Assembly: GCA_963815665.1 (NCBI GenBank)
Contig: CAWFHN010000008.1
Coordinates: forward strand, 1 to 64,000
DNA: 64,000 nucleotides
Direction of reading: 5' to 3'
DNA from: DASUPK01 sp963815665
GTDB taxonomy: Bacteria; Actinomycetota; Thermoleophilia; Solirubrobacterales; 70-9
In this document: piece after piece, positions 58,901-64,000 of the stretch
Layout: each line of letters starts with the position of its first letter
How positions within the stretch are numbered: the first letter of the stretch is position 1
The notes under the pieces: generated by a model
What the model was told of the DNA's origin: nothing
Database searches by the model: none
The model's input: only the letters and a program-made list of their open reading frames with translations
Translations under genes and position numbers: made by a program

Positions 58901-59514
58901 GTGGCCACCAGGGGCCGGCCGAGCTCCTTGGCGACCCGGACGATCCCCTCGTTCGCCTTGTCCTGCTCCGGGATGCCGTTCCGCTGCACCTCGAAGTAGA
59001 CCTGCTCGGGCCCGAAGGCGCCGATCAGGTCATCGATGTGCCCCCGGGCGTCGCCGGGGCGATCCTCGACGAGCCGGCGGCAGAAGCGCGACTGCAGGCA
59101 ACCCGTGAGCGCGATCACTCCATCGGAGTGCGCCGAGAGCAGCTCCATGTCCACGTTGGCCTTGCCCCGCGAGAAGCCCTCGAGGAAGCCCGCGGAGCTC
59201 AGCCTGACCAGGTTGCGGAAGCCCGCCTCGCTGGAGGCCAGCAGGGTGATGTGGTTGCGCTCGTACCGGGTCGCCTGCGGGGTCGCGTTGCGATCGTCCA
59301 CCAGGTAGGCCTCCAGGCCGATGATCGGCTTGATCCCCGCGGCCTTGCACGCCTTGTAGTGCTCGACCGAGCCGTTCATCACGCCGTGGTCGGTGAGCCC
59401 GAGCGCCGGCATGTCGAGCTCGGCCGCCCGCTGGGCGAGCTTGTCGATCTTGCAGGCCCCGTCGAGCAGCGAGTACTCGCTGTGGACGTGGAGGTGGACC
59501 GTTCCGGGGCTCAC
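55999..59514 (-). CDS. dnaE: DNA polymerase III alpha subunit
   Basis: DnaE is the replicative polymerase. The 1171-residue protein starts VSPGTVHLHVHSEYSLLDG with the PHP domain histidines (about residues 7-15), followed by the polymerase palm with PDIDIDFSVRGREQVIRYV (about residue 400), the ID..DPKTYEM and FQFESEGMQD segments, GCVIYQEQLMEIAKQMAG (about residue 700), NRSHAACYAMISYRTAWL (about residue 765), and an OB-fold (about 990-1090). A short Gly-Asn repeat (GNGNGNGNG) lies near residue 540. GTG 59514 is chosen over 59574 because the family N-terminus begins there. No intein is present in DnaE. Confidence 0.96.
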   Translation of the reverse strand: MSPGTVHLHVHSEYSLLDGACKIDKLAQRAAELDMPALGLTDHGVMNGSVEHYKACKAAGIKPIIGLEAYLVDDRNATPQATRYERNHITLLASSEAGFRNLVRLSSAGFLEGFSRGKANVDMELLSAHSDGVIALTGCLQSRFCRRLVEDRPGDARGHIDDLIGAFGPEQVYFEVQRNGIPEQDKANEGIVRVAKELGRPLVATADVHYLRREDYDSHAALLCVQTKSTIEQPKLRFDTNEFYLKSSDEMSESFADMPEAVASTLEIAERCELEMQLGQLLLPRFPTPDGVEPGEMLRDLALKGLRQRYGDPIPAEAMERFDFELGVISEMGFESYFLIVWDFVTYAKDNGIAVGPGRGSAAGSIVAFALEITDIDPLANDLLFERFLNPGRKSMPDIDIDFSVRGREQVIRYVADKYGRECVAQIITFGKMAPRAAIRDGARVLGYDYATGDRLAKQIPEPIFGRSPSFEECLKPGEELKRTYDSDPDAQKILDTAQGLEGIVRNHSIHAAAVVIADRPLQEIVPLQLAEDRGAGNGNGNGNGKAERAYKTVTQYSMGPIEEIGLLKMDFLGLRNLDVIEDAVAIIERSRGERIDIKDIPPDDPKTYEMLRRGESIGVFQFESEGMQDALKTVKPTEFQDLVALNALYRPGAMRYIPDYAKGKRDPEAVRYPDPRLRPISEATYGCVIYQEQLMEIAKQMAGFSPAEADDLRKAVGKKKRELMATMKEKFLEGMTASNTDRRVAQDLWSLMEAAADYSFNRSHAACYAMISYRTAWLRANYPAEYMAALISTVMSTKDKVPFFVNRCAEMDIEVLPPDVNSSDHGFVVSGNSIRFGLDAVKNVGHIAVQAILDARSDGGDFTSLWDFCERVDTRAVNKRAVECLVKCGALDSTGASRRGMLEALPAATAFGQKAQEDSRMGQSSIFDLGGGAKESGPSRQHHAPIRAEEFDQRELLQLEKETLGTFLSSHPLAEVKDALRSRVDCSLSSLAERSDGSWVSVGGIITEFKRHTSKNGSLMSFATLDDIEGQVEMLVMGKAYEASREFLAADAVVIVRGRLDHKGRGETKLVAQEVELFEPTEDEVAKARATRDTGPLSLAIDASQFGASLIEELKGILEHFPGDSEVLLVMKTRQGTRELRFGRDYRVRRSAGLDAELDTLLGTGSRAAA

Positions 59515-59592
59515 CCGTCGATCATGCCTGGGCGGGCGGACAGAGTCGATACGAAAAACGCGCCGAACAAGCACCTTTCCCGCACTGGCCGC

Positions 59593-59604
59593 ACGAAATT
59601 TCGT
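59593..59604. promoter_or_regulatory. 12-bp perfect palindrome upstream of dnaE
   Basis: ACGAAATTTCGT is its own reverse complement and stands out as AT-rich. It lies 79 bases upstream of the dnaE start and close to the sixA promoter. It does not fit the LexA boxes I know for actinobacteria. A dimeric regulator site is possible. Confidence 0.4.
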
Positions 59605-59606
59605 CC

Positions 59607-59648
59607 GTTGGTGAGTTACCGCCCTACGGGGGTCGATAACTCACCAAC
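59607..59648. repeat. 12-bp perfect inverted repeat between dnaE and sixA
   Basis: GTTGGTGAGTTA (59607-59618) and TAACTCACCAAC (59637-59648) are exact reverse complements around an 18-base loop that itself can fold (CCC/GGG). It lies between divergent genes, so it is not a terminator; it could be a protein site or an interspersed hairpin element. Confidence 0.8.
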
Positions 59649-59685
59649 CCCGCAGATATCACCTCTTGCGAGATAGGTTCTATGC

Positions 59686-60120
59686 GTGATCTGGATCCTT
59701 CGGCACGGCGACGCGGAGGCTGGCGAGGGGAAGCCCGACGCCGATCGCGAGCTGACCGAGAAGGGCGAGAGTCAGTCCGTCAACGCGGGCAGGGCCCTGA
59801 AGATCCTCGGAGCGGGTTTGGATGTCTGCCTGACGAGCTCGAAGGTCAGGGCGAAACAGACGGCCGACCTTGCGTGCGACGTTCTGGGTGTTGAGGTCGA
59901 GGTGGACGACCGGCTCGCTGGCGGAGATTTCGACCCACTCGAATTGGCCACGGGCCGCGGCGAGGTGCTGCTGGTCGGCCACGAGCCCGACTGCTCCCAG
60001 GCCGTCGCGCTCGTCACCGGCTCGCGAGTGAAGATGAAGAAGGGCGGTATCGCGGCAATCGACGACCACCTGCTCCACGCCCTCCTGCGCCCGAAGGACC
60101 TGAAGCAGATCGCCGGCTAG
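59686..60120 (+). CDS. SixA-type histidine phosphatase
   Basis: The 144-residue protein is a small histidine-phosphatase-superfamily enzyme: IWILRHGDAEAGEGKPDADR with the RHG motif (catalytic His near residue 7), LTEKGESQSVNAGRAL, LTSSKVRAKQTADLA (about residue 52) and LLVGHEPDCSQ (second His, about residue 98). E. coli SixA dephosphorylates phosphohistidine domains. GTG 59686 has TAGGTT 6 bases upstream. Stop codons with the convergent ferritin-like gene share one CTAG. Confidence 0.9.
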   Translation: MIWILRHGDAEAGEGKPDADRELTEKGESQSVNAGRALKILGAGLDVCLTSSKVRAKQTADLACDVLGVEVEVDDRLAGGDFDPLELATGRGEVLLVGHEPDCSQAVALVTGSRVKMKKGGIAAIDDHLLHALLRPKDLKQIAG

Positions 60121-60635
60121 GCCAGGCCCTGCGACTCGTACTCGCGCAGGAATCCCTCGAACAGCCGGCGGTGACCCTGCTCGTCGTGGAGGATCGCGAT
60201 CACCATGTCGTTGGTGACCGGGTCGACGCCATCGGTCGCCTCGACGATCTTCGTGTAGTGCTCGATCGCGCCGGTCTCCGCCTCGATCACACCACGGATC
60301 ACGTGGACGATGTCGACCTGGTCGTCGGGCGGCTGGAGGTAGGACTGCTCGGCTGAGAACTTCTCGGAACCGGGGACGACGCCGTAGAGATCCTTGATCC
60401 TCTGCGCGAAGAGCTTGGCGTGCCCGAGCTCTTCAGCGATGTCCTGCTCGAGCGACTCCTTGATCTCCTGCGCGCGGACGCCATCCGGGTTGACCGAGTT
60501 GGCCAGGTAGCTCATCACCGTCTCGATCTCCATCCAGTAGGCCTTCTGCAGCATCCCGATGATCTCGTCGCGCTCCGCGCGCCGATCGTCGCCGAGGATG
60601 CCCTCGGAGGCTCGCGTGGTATCCGTCGTGGCCAT
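60117..60635 (-). CDS. Ferritin-like / bacterioferritin-type diiron protein
   Basis: The 172-residue four-helix protein has diiron ligands typical of ferritin-like domains: WMEIETVMSYLAN (about residue 34), EELGHAKLFAQRIKDLYG (about residue 68, ExxH), VIEAETGAIEHYTKIVEATDG (about residue 115) and ILHDEQGHRRLFEGFLRE (about residue 148, ExxH). It may store iron or protect from peroxide; Dps-like or bacterioferritin-like function cannot be separated by eye. TAGGGT lies 7 bases before ATG 60635. Confidence 0.9.
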   Translation of the reverse strand: MATTDTTRASEGILGDDRRAERDEIIGMLQKAYWMEIETVMSYLANSVNPDGVRAQEIKESLEQDIAEELGHAKLFAQRIKDLYGVVPGSEKFSAEQSYLQPPDDQVDIVHVIRGVIEAETGAIEHYTKIVEATDGVDPVTNDMVIAILHDEQGHRRLFEGFLREYESQGLA

Positions 60636-60674
60636 CAGGTCGACCCTACCCGGGGCGATCTCGCGCTAATCCAC

Positions 60675-60704
60675 CGATGAGTTGCGCGCCGGTGCACGGT
60701 CTTA
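60675..60704 (+). promoter_or_regulatory. Putative alternative-sigma promoter of the alpha/beta hydrolase
   Basis: CGATGAGTT (60675-60683), 12 bases, then ACGGTCTTA (60696-60704). The same two blocks with the same 12-base spacing occur at 63859-63888. The start codon of the gene follows 33 bases later with a good ribosome-binding site. The layout resembles extracytoplasmic-function sigma promoters. Confidence 0.6.
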
Positions 60705-60736
60705 GTGCTCGAGACCTTTCAAACAGGAGGAGTCAG

Positions 60737-61534
60737 ATGCCAGTCGCCGAGATGACCACTTCAGCCGATGGGACCGAGATCGCCTTGGATCGCATTGGGA
60801 GCGGCCCCGCGCTGATCCTGGTCGGCGGCGCCTGGAACGACCGGAAGACGCCGGCACAGCTCGCCGAGCGGCTGGCGAGCGGCTTCACCGTCTACACCTA
60901 TGATCGTCGCGGCCGGGGCGGCAGCGGGTTCACCGAGCCCTACGCTGTCGAGCGCGAGATCGAGGATCTCCAGGCCGTGATCGAGAGCGCCGGCGGGACC
61001 GCGCACCTCTTCGGGCACTCGTCGGGGGCCTCACTGGCGCTCGAGACCACCGCCCGGAGCGTCAACGTCTCCAGGCTCGCCATGTACGAGCCCCCCTACA
61101 TCGTCGACGACAGCCGGCCGCCGCTGCCCACCGACTACGTCGAGCATCTGGAGGAGCTGTCGGCCGCGGGCGAGGGCAGAGAGGTGATCCGGTACTTCAT
61201 GACGACCGCGGTCGGCATGCCCCCCGAGATTGTCGAGCCGATCGTGAGCTCGCCGATGGCGGAGTCGATGCTGCCCCTCGCCCACACCGTCTCCTACGAC
61301 GGGCGGGTGATGCTCAGGGGCAGCATGTACGGCCAGCCACTACCTGCGGAATGGAGGGACGCGGTGACCATCCCGACCCTGGTGATGGACGGCGGCAACA
61401 GCCCGACCTGGCTGCACAGGTCCTGCCAGGCCCTGGTCCAGCTGCTGCCGGACGTCAGCTATCGGACCCTCGAGGGCCAGGATCATGCGGCCTCGCCTGA
61501 GGCGATCGCCCCGGCTCTCGAGGAATTTCTCTAA
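60737..61534 (+). CDS. Alpha/beta-hydrolase fold protein
   Basis: This 265-residue cytoplasmic hydrolase has the motif series of the family: ILVGGAWNDR (oxyanion region, about residue 24), YDRRGRGGSG (about residue 55), nucleophile elbow LFGHSSGASLA (Ser near residue 97), Asp in VMDGGNSP (about residue 217) and His in LEGQDHAAS (about residue 246). Substrate unknown; relatives include epoxide-hydrolase and haloperoxidase-like enzymes. ATG 60737 has AGGAGGAG seven bases upstream. Upstream lies the putative alternative-sigma promoter. Confidence 0.92.
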   Translation: MPVAEMTTSADGTEIALDRIGSGPALILVGGAWNDRKTPAQLAERLASGFTVYTYDRRGRGGSGFTEPYAVEREIEDLQAVIESAGGTAHLFGHSSGASLALETTARSVNVSRLAMYEPPYIVDDSRPPLPTDYVEHLEELSAAGEGREVIRYFMTTAVGMPPEIVEPIVSSPMAESMLPLAHTVSYDGRVMLRGSMYGQPLPAEWRDAVTIPTLVMDGGNSPTWLHRSCQALVQLLPDVSYRTLEGQDHAASPEAIAPALEEFL

Positions 61535-61562
61535 GCGGCCGCGACAAACACCGCGGCCGGGT

Positions 61563-62606
61563 CTAGGCGCAGGCCCAGGCGCTAGGCCCGGAGTCGCGCC
61601 AGATCTCAGCGGCGATCCGATCCTGCTCGGCCTTGGGCGCGTCTTGAGGCGCGCCCTGGCCGCCGTAGGCGGCCCAGGTCGACGGCAGGATCTGGTACGC
61701 GCCGCCGGCCCCGCTCGATGAGTTGACGGCGTGGTAGTTGCCGCCCGACTCGCACATGACGATGTACGTCGGGATCGAGTAGGGGCCCCCGAGGTAGGCC
61801 GGAGCCCCGGCCCCAGTGCCGACTGCAGCCCGCTGCTCCGCCTGCTGCTGCTCCAGGTCGGCGACCTGGCCCTGGGCGTCCGACAGGGAGGCCTGCGTCC
61901 CGGAGCGCGCCTGCGCCACCGCGGCGGCGCTCTGGTTGGCCGCCTGCGCGCTCGCCAGGAAGCTCGACTTCGCTGCGCTCAGCTGCTGTGCCTCGGCATC
62001 GGACTGCTGCTTCAGGTCGGAAACCTGGTGGGTGTGCTGCGCCATCTGATCGCGGAGGGAGGCGACCTTGTCGGCGGTCCGGGTGTCGGCGTCGTGCAAG
62101 GCGTTGAGGTAGTCCGTGCGGGTGGAGAGATCGTCGAAGCCGCTGGAGTTGAGCAGCACCGTGACGGAGTCGGGGGCGTCGCTCTCGTAGATCGAGACCA
62201 GCCGCCGGTCGAGCTGCTTCACGGCCGACGCGTACTGGCCGCGCAGCTGTTCGAGCTGGCGCTCGGCCACATCGAGCTGCTTGGCCAGCTCGTCGGAGCG
62301 GCTCTGTGCCGTTTGGACCTGGGCGTTCAGCACCATCGCTCGAGCGCCGGCCTGGTGGGCCTGCTCCGTCAGCGAGGAGATCTGCGCGGTCTGCGAGTTG
62401 ACCTTGTCCGATAGCTGTCCCGCGTCGGAGCGCGCCGCATCGATCTTGTCCTTCAGGGATGGATCCTTGGCGCCAGCGAGGCCGACGCCGAGCACCGTTG
62501 CGGCCGCCACCGCACAGGCGATGCCCGCCGTTACGCGGCGACGCCTGTAGGCCCGGCGTGGCCGGATGCGCGGGGTGCTGTTGCCATATGTAGGGACTGC
62601 CGTCAT
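61563..62606 (-). CDS. Secreted coiled-coil cell-wall enzyme with Rpf-like domain
   Basis: The 347-residue protein has an N-terminal signal (RRRRVTAGIACAVAAATVLG, about residues 22-45), a long PcsB-like coiled coil (about 50-255, Gln/Asp/Ala-rich), and a C-terminal resuscitation-promoting-factor/lysozyme-like domain (about 270-347): YIVMCESGGNYHAVNSSSG with the catalytic Glu, GGAYQILPSTWAAYGG and a final SAWACA. It probably cleaves glycan strands during growth or resuscitation. A c-di-AMP (ydaO) riboswitch occupies the leader. The AAGGAG ribosome-binding site abuts the ATG with almost no spacing. Confidence 0.9.
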   Translation of the reverse strand: MTAVPTYGNSTPRIRPRRAYRRRRVTAGIACAVAAATVLGVGLAGAKDPSLKDKIDAARSDAGQLSDKVNSQTAQISSLTEQAHQAGARAMVLNAQVQTAQSRSDELAKQLDVAERQLEQLRGQYASAVKQLDRRLVSIYESDAPDSVTVLLNSSGFDDLSTRTDYLNALHDADTRTADKVASLRDQMAQHTHQVSDLKQQSDAEAQQLSAAKSSFLASAQAANQSAAAVAQARSGTQASLSDAQGQVADLEQQQAEQRAAVGTGAGAPAYLGGPYSIPTYIVMCESGGNYHAVNSSSGAGGAYQILPSTWAAYGGQGAPQDAPKAEQDRIAAEIWRDSGPSAWACA

Positions 62607-62613
62607 CTCCTTC

Positions 62614-62757
62614 GGTGCCTGCGGGGTTAGCTGACGGGCTCACGCGGAAAGGAGTCGCGTTACGCCGGAGCAGTTGCCGGCGATTCGCCCCGGGCGGCCT
62701 GCGCCGCCGGTTTGGGTTCCCCGCTCTCTCTGACTCGAGAGATTCGGCTCTATCGAG
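62614..62757 (-). promoter_or_regulatory. ydaO-type c-di-AMP riboswitch
   Basis: On the minus-strand RNA the conserved core of the ydaO-yuaA aptamer is readable in order: GCCGAAUC, GAGCGGGGAACCCA (about 62726-62713), GGGGCGAAUCGCCGG (about 62691-62677) and GAGCCCGUCAGCUAACCCCG followed by CAGGC (62641-62617). These match the consensus for c-di-AMP binding, and Rpf-type genes are a known target in actinobacteria. The aptamer ends only a few bases before the start codon. Inside it CTCCTT (62654-62649) can pair with AAGGAG (62612-62607), the ribosome-binding site, suggesting translational control. Confidence 0.9.
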
Positions 62758-62857
62758 CCAGGAACGGTAGCGAACGCTCTCACAGGCGCGTCGCGCCTGC
62801 CGCGCCCCGATTTCCGCCTGCCGCTGCCTGCAAGAAATCATGCAGATCAGGCGTGAT

Positions 62858-63781
62858 CTAGGCGGCGAGGAGCAGCTCCCGGTCCTCTCGATACGTACGA
62901 CAGACCTCGCGCAAAATGCCCAGCATCTGCTCGCTCGCGGGCGAGCGCGAGCTCTCGCGCGTCACGGCCCAGACCCGGCGAATGGGCTTCTGTCCTCTCA
63001 CGGCTCGCAGCTCGATGCCGGGATGCCCCCCGGCGAGCTCGGGCAGGATCGTGACGCCGAGGCCCGCGGCGACGAAGCCCTTGATCACCTCGTAGTCCTC
63101 GCTGCGGAAGCTGATCCTCGGTTCGAAGCCCGCGCCCCGGCAGAGCTCGATCACCTGATCGCGGCAGGAGCTCGGCAGGGCGCCGCAGAGCCAATCCTCG
63201 TCGGCCAGGTCCGCGATCCGCACCGACTTGGCCGCAGCGAGCGGATGGCCCGGCGGCAGCGCCACGCGCATCGGCTCCTCATAGATCAGCTCGGTCTCCA
63301 CGTCGCGGGCGAAGTCGAGAGGGAAGTCGGGGTAGTCGAAGACGACGGCGAGGTCGAAATCGCCTCGCTTCAGCCCGGGGAACGAAACCTCGGGCTCGTC
63401 CTCGGAGAACTGCAGCTCGATCTTCGGGAACCGCTCGCGGAACTGCGACAGCGCGCGAGTCATCAGGGTGGCGCTGGCGGTCGGGAAGCTCGCCAGCCGA
63501 AGCCGGCCGCCCTCCAGGCCGGCGATCTGGGAGAGCTCTCGCTCGGCCTCCTCCAGCCGGCACATCACGGCGTCCCCATGGGACATCAGCGCCTCGCCCG
63601 CGGCGGTCAGCTTGGGGCCGTCGCTGGTGCGCTCGAGCAGCGGGATGCCGACCTCCCGCTCGAGCACCGCGATCTGCTGGCTGACCGCGGACTGCGAGAG
63701 GTGCAGCGACTCGGCCGCCGCGGAGAACGAGCCGCGGGCGACGACCTCCTGAAGCACCCTCATCCTCCGGATGTCGAGCAT
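62858..63781 (-). CDS. LysR-family transcriptional regulator
   Basis: The 307-residue protein has the LysR helix-turn-helix (MLDIRRMRVLQEVVARGSFS, then AAAESLHLSQSAVSQQIAVLEREVG, residues 1-50) and the periplasmic-binding-like effector domain (about 90-300; RLRLASFPTASATLM, DLAVVFDYPD, VAAGLGVTILPELAG). It is divergent from the gene at the right edge, the usual LysR target arrangement. Effector unknown. A T-N11-A palindrome overlaps its start codon. Confidence 0.94.
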   Translation of the reverse strand: MLDIRRMRVLQEVVARGSFSAAAESLHLSQSAVSQQIAVLEREVGIPLLERTSDGPKLTAAGEALMSHGDAVMCRLEEAERELSQIAGLEGGRLRLASFPTASATLMTRALSQFRERFPKIELQFSEDEPEVSFPGLKRGDFDLAVVFDYPDFPLDFARDVETELIYEEPMRVALPPGHPLAAAKSVRIADLADEDWLCGALPSSCRDQVIELCRGAGFEPRISFRSEDYEVIKGFVAAGLGVTILPELAGGHPGIELRAVRGQKPIRRVWAVTRESSRSPASEQMLGILREVCRTYREDRELLLAA

Positions 63782-63794
63782 AAGGGGAACTTAT
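63780..63794. promoter_or_regulatory. LysR-type T-N11-A box
   Basis: ATAAGGGGAACTTAT has perfect arms ATAAG/CTTAT around GGGAA... and fits the LysR T-N11-A rule (T63781 to A63793). It overlaps the ATG of the LysR gene, as expected for autoregulation, in the 133-base divergent region. Confidence 0.55.
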
Positions 63795-63858
63795 CAGGGC
63801 GAGAAGGAATCCATGTTGCGCTGATACCTCACAGAGAGGAGCATTCGCCTCGTTCTAT

Positions 63859-63888
63859 CGATGAGTTCGCAAGAGGGCGACGGTCTTA
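63859..63888 (+). promoter_or_regulatory. Putative alternative-sigma promoter of the edge gene
   Basis: CGATGAGTT (63859-63867), 12 bases, ACGGTCTTA (63880-63888), the same blocks and spacing as at 60675-60704. The start codon at 63915 follows 27 bases later. Confidence 0.6.
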
Positions 63889-63914
63889 TGGAAAACGGAT
63901 CGAGAGGAGCTGAG

Positions 63915-64000
63915 ATGGAAGCGCACGCGGGAACAATCGGGATTCCAAGGAGCGGGACCAGGAAGCCGCGAGCGCGCCGGCTTCACCTGTTTCGCGAGCG
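63915..64000 (+). CDS. Start of an unidentified gene, truncated at the right edge
   Basis: ATG 63915 follows an AGGAG ribosome-binding site five bases away. Only 28 codons are visible (MEAHAGTIGIPRSGTRKPRA and a basic continuation), too few to identify. It is divergent from the LysR regulator and preceded by the putative alternative-sigma promoter, so it is probably the LysR-controlled target. Confidence 0.6.
   Translation, partial: MEAHAGTIGIPRSGTRKPRARRLHLFRE

Noticed and set aside
1212..60120. CTAG tetranucleotides shared as overlapping stops by convergent genes (1212-1215, 60117-60120)
   Set aside because: CTAG gives TAG on both strands, so shared stops arise naturally in compact genomes; not evidence of regulation.
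1..64000. CRISPR arrays, rRNA or tRNA genes, complete IS elements
   Set aside because: No regularly spaced direct repeats, no conserved RNA gene sequences and no transposase frames were seen.

Overview
The window is a compact, high-GC, gene-dense bacterial chromosome segment with 57 protein genes, no rRNA, tRNA or CRISPR that I could see, and no gap over 300 bases. It looks like an actinobacterium, most plausibly a Thermoleophilia/Solirubrobacterales-type soil organism. The reasons are GTG/TTG starts, a Ddn-type F420-linked oxidoreductase, an Rpf-like cell-wall enzyme behind a c-di-AMP riboswitch, menaquinone genes, GatCAB plus GltX, and many genes without a Shine-Dalgarno sequence but with a TANNNT hexamer 6-8 nt before the start codon. 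The lineage is an inference from gene style, not a computed placement.

Layout. 1-1.2 kb: C-terminus of a class A penicillin-binding protein. 1.2-11.5 kb (minus): a long tightly spaced run reading XRE/cupin regulator, leuC, leuD, SAM methyltransferase, leuB, ilvE, cimA, DegT-type aminotransferase, argH, 3-methyladenine glycosylase. 11.6-12.9 kb: a lipase-like hydrolase and an F420-type nitroreductase. 13-14.8 kb: leuA with a leucine-rich leader peptide whose Leu codons are complementary to the leuA ribosome-binding site. 14.8-18.4 kb: AI-2E-type permease, membrane protein, RTX-type secreted protein, quinone oxidoreductase. 18.5-21.2 kb: serC-serA. 21.3-22.5 kb: DUF4389 and DUF805 membrane proteins.

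22.5-33.2 kb interleaves branched-chain amino acid and menaquinone synthesis: menE-ilvC (minus), menB-menA-menC-menD (plus, divergent from menE over 24 bp), ilvB-ilvN-menF (minus). 33.3-35.6 kb: UDP-sulfoquinovose synthase and a membrane glycosyltransferase. 35.6-39.1 kb: gatC-gatA-gatB plus a zinc-ribbon protein. 39.2-43.8 kb: GMC alcohol oxidase and four related small membrane proteins, with two large perfect hairpins. 43.8-48.1 kb: folD and a PcrA/UvrD helicase carrying a 364-residue intein. 48.1-51.2 kb: cysE, cysK, a methyltransferase and an Rrf2 regulator. 51.2-55.9 kb: VanZ-like protein, HDOD-LuxR regulator, gltX (one-base frameshift as given), nfo, an ASCH-like protein, a cysteine-rich protein. 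56-60.6 kb: dnaE, sixA, ferritin-like protein. 60.7-64 kb: alpha/beta hydrolase, ydaO-riboswitch-controlled Rpf-like protein, LysR regulator and the start of a divergent gene at the edge.

Together the amino-acid genes give leucine (leuA, leuCD, leuB), isoleucine from pyruvate via citramalate (cimA feeding leuCDB then ilvBN, ilvC, ilvE), serine (serA, serC), cysteine (cysE, cysK) and the last step of arginine. The strongest second-look items are the leuA leader, the ydaO switch fused almost directly to its gene start, the helicase intein, the gltX frameshift, two loci sharing an apparent alternative-sigma promoter, and the pervasive leaderless promoter signature.
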